DNA of 5,775 nt from DALYDK01 sp964477125. Lineage in GTDB: Bacteria > Patescibacteriota > Saccharimonadia > Saccharimonadales > CAIOMD01. The position numbers and the translations under genes were made by a program. The stretch lies in contig CAYZCZ010000034.1 in the NCBI GenBank assembly GCA_964477125.1, forward strand, positions 1 through 5,775. The letters are read 5' to 3'. The stretch's first letter is position 1. Each line of letters opens with the position of its first letter. This document shows positions 5,576 through 5,775 of the stretch, in pieces. The notes beneath the pieces are model-generated. The model did no database searches. It saw only the letters and a program-made list of their open reading frames with translations, and was not told where the DNA came from.

Positions 5576-5735
5576 ATCCCTAATCAAAATTATCAAATTA
5601 AGGGTGATGGGTGGCTATTTTAAAAACATCTGTTCTTGCGACAAAGCATATTAGTAGATATGGTGCGAAGTAAAACAGTGTTTTTATGCAGCCTAGGCGC
5701 GCTCTTAAGTGGTAGTTTTGATTAGGGATTGCTAT
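5570..5735. repeat. perfect 20-bp inverted repeat, arms 5570-5589 and 5716-5735
   Basis: The plus strand at 5716-5735 begins TTTTGATTAGGG and ends GATTGCTAT. The identical 20 nt occur on the minus strand at 5589-5570. The 126 nt between the arms (5590-5715) contain no supported gene. The left arm carries the upstream part of the miaA extended -10. The identity stops cleanly at both ends and I see no convincing target-site duplication. It could be a duplicated outward-facing promoter or operator, the ends of a small non-autonomous element, or the closing helix of an RNA. Confidence 0.85.
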
Positions 5736-5775
5736 TGCTAACTACTGCATTATTTGGTAGTTAAAGGTGTAGGTT
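5597..5775. other. right-end intergenic region without a convincing gene
   Basis: No coding region could be supported in the 215 nt upstream of miaA. It holds the spacer and right arm of the inverted repeat. It also has a 13-nt dyad AAAACA-G-TGTTTT (5672-5684), an 8-nt palindrome GCCTAGGC (5691-5698), and a 7-bp hairpin TAACTAC/GTAGTTA (5739-5745/5757-5763). A weak plus-strand promoter candidate is TTGCGA (5636-5641), 17 nt, TATGGT (5659-5664). It may control a rightward gene beyond the window. Confidence 0.5.

Noticed and set aside
5590..5715. A tRNA or other standard RNA gene between the inverted-repeat arms.
   Set aside because: No T-loop GTTCRA motif or cloverleaf pairing was found on either strand.
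1..5775. UGA recoding as in Absconditabacteria or Gracilibacteria.
   Set aside because: The murT stop is TGA in a standard ATGA overlap with gatD, and no gene here needs an in-frame TGA read as glycine.
1..5775. CRISPR array, insertion sequence or phage genes.
   Set aside because: No regularly spaced repeats, transposase, integrase or structural phage proteins are visible in any frame.

Overview
The window looks like a compact, AT-rich chromosomal piece of a Candidatus Saccharibacteria (TM7, Patescibacteria/CPR) genome. This rests on three things: small tightly packed genes; a MurT-GatD lipid II amidation pair together with a short bL28 and a soluble-type S2P-like protease; and a metallo-beta-lactamase-like protein without its zinc motif whose sequence I associate with this group. 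TGA is used as a real stop (murT), so the UGA=Gly code of Absconditabacteria/Gracilibacteria is not in use. The lineage is inferred from protein character, not from a marker search.

Layout, left to right. (1) A 3'-truncated tRNA-Pro(GGG) on the minus strand lies at the left edge. Next to it is a candidate free-standing structured RNA of about 127 nt, also minus, with its own TATAAT box and a closing helix followed by six U's; it has 6S-like topology but no secure family. (2) An M50 site-2-protease-like membrane protease gene (minus) is divergent from rpmB (bL28, plus). (3) A strong bidirectional terminator separates rpmB from a two-gene minus operon: a winged-helix plus nucleotidyltransferase-like protein, then the MBL-like protein. 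(4) The murT-gatD operon (minus) has a 4-nt ATGA overlap and encodes the glutamine-dependent amidase of lipid II D-Glu. (5) miaA (tRNA dimethylallyltransferase, minus) follows. (6) The rightmost 215 nt carry no convincing gene but hold a perfect 20-bp inverted repeat, one arm of which overlaps the miaA promoter.

The most interesting pattern concerns gene starts. Three minus-strand genes that head transcription units (winged-helix gene, murT, miaA) lack a usable Shine-Dalgarno. Each has an extended -10 box of the form TGCTAYAMT ending 6-7 nt before the start codon, so transcription would begin at or next to the initiation codon (leaderless mRNA). The downstream operon genes (MBL-like, gatD) and rpmB have good Shine-Dalgarno sequences. 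This also moves the miaA start to a GTG at 5560. The window is otherwise mainly housekeeping: translation (tRNA, bL28, MiaA), cell wall (MurT/GatD) and membrane proteolysis.
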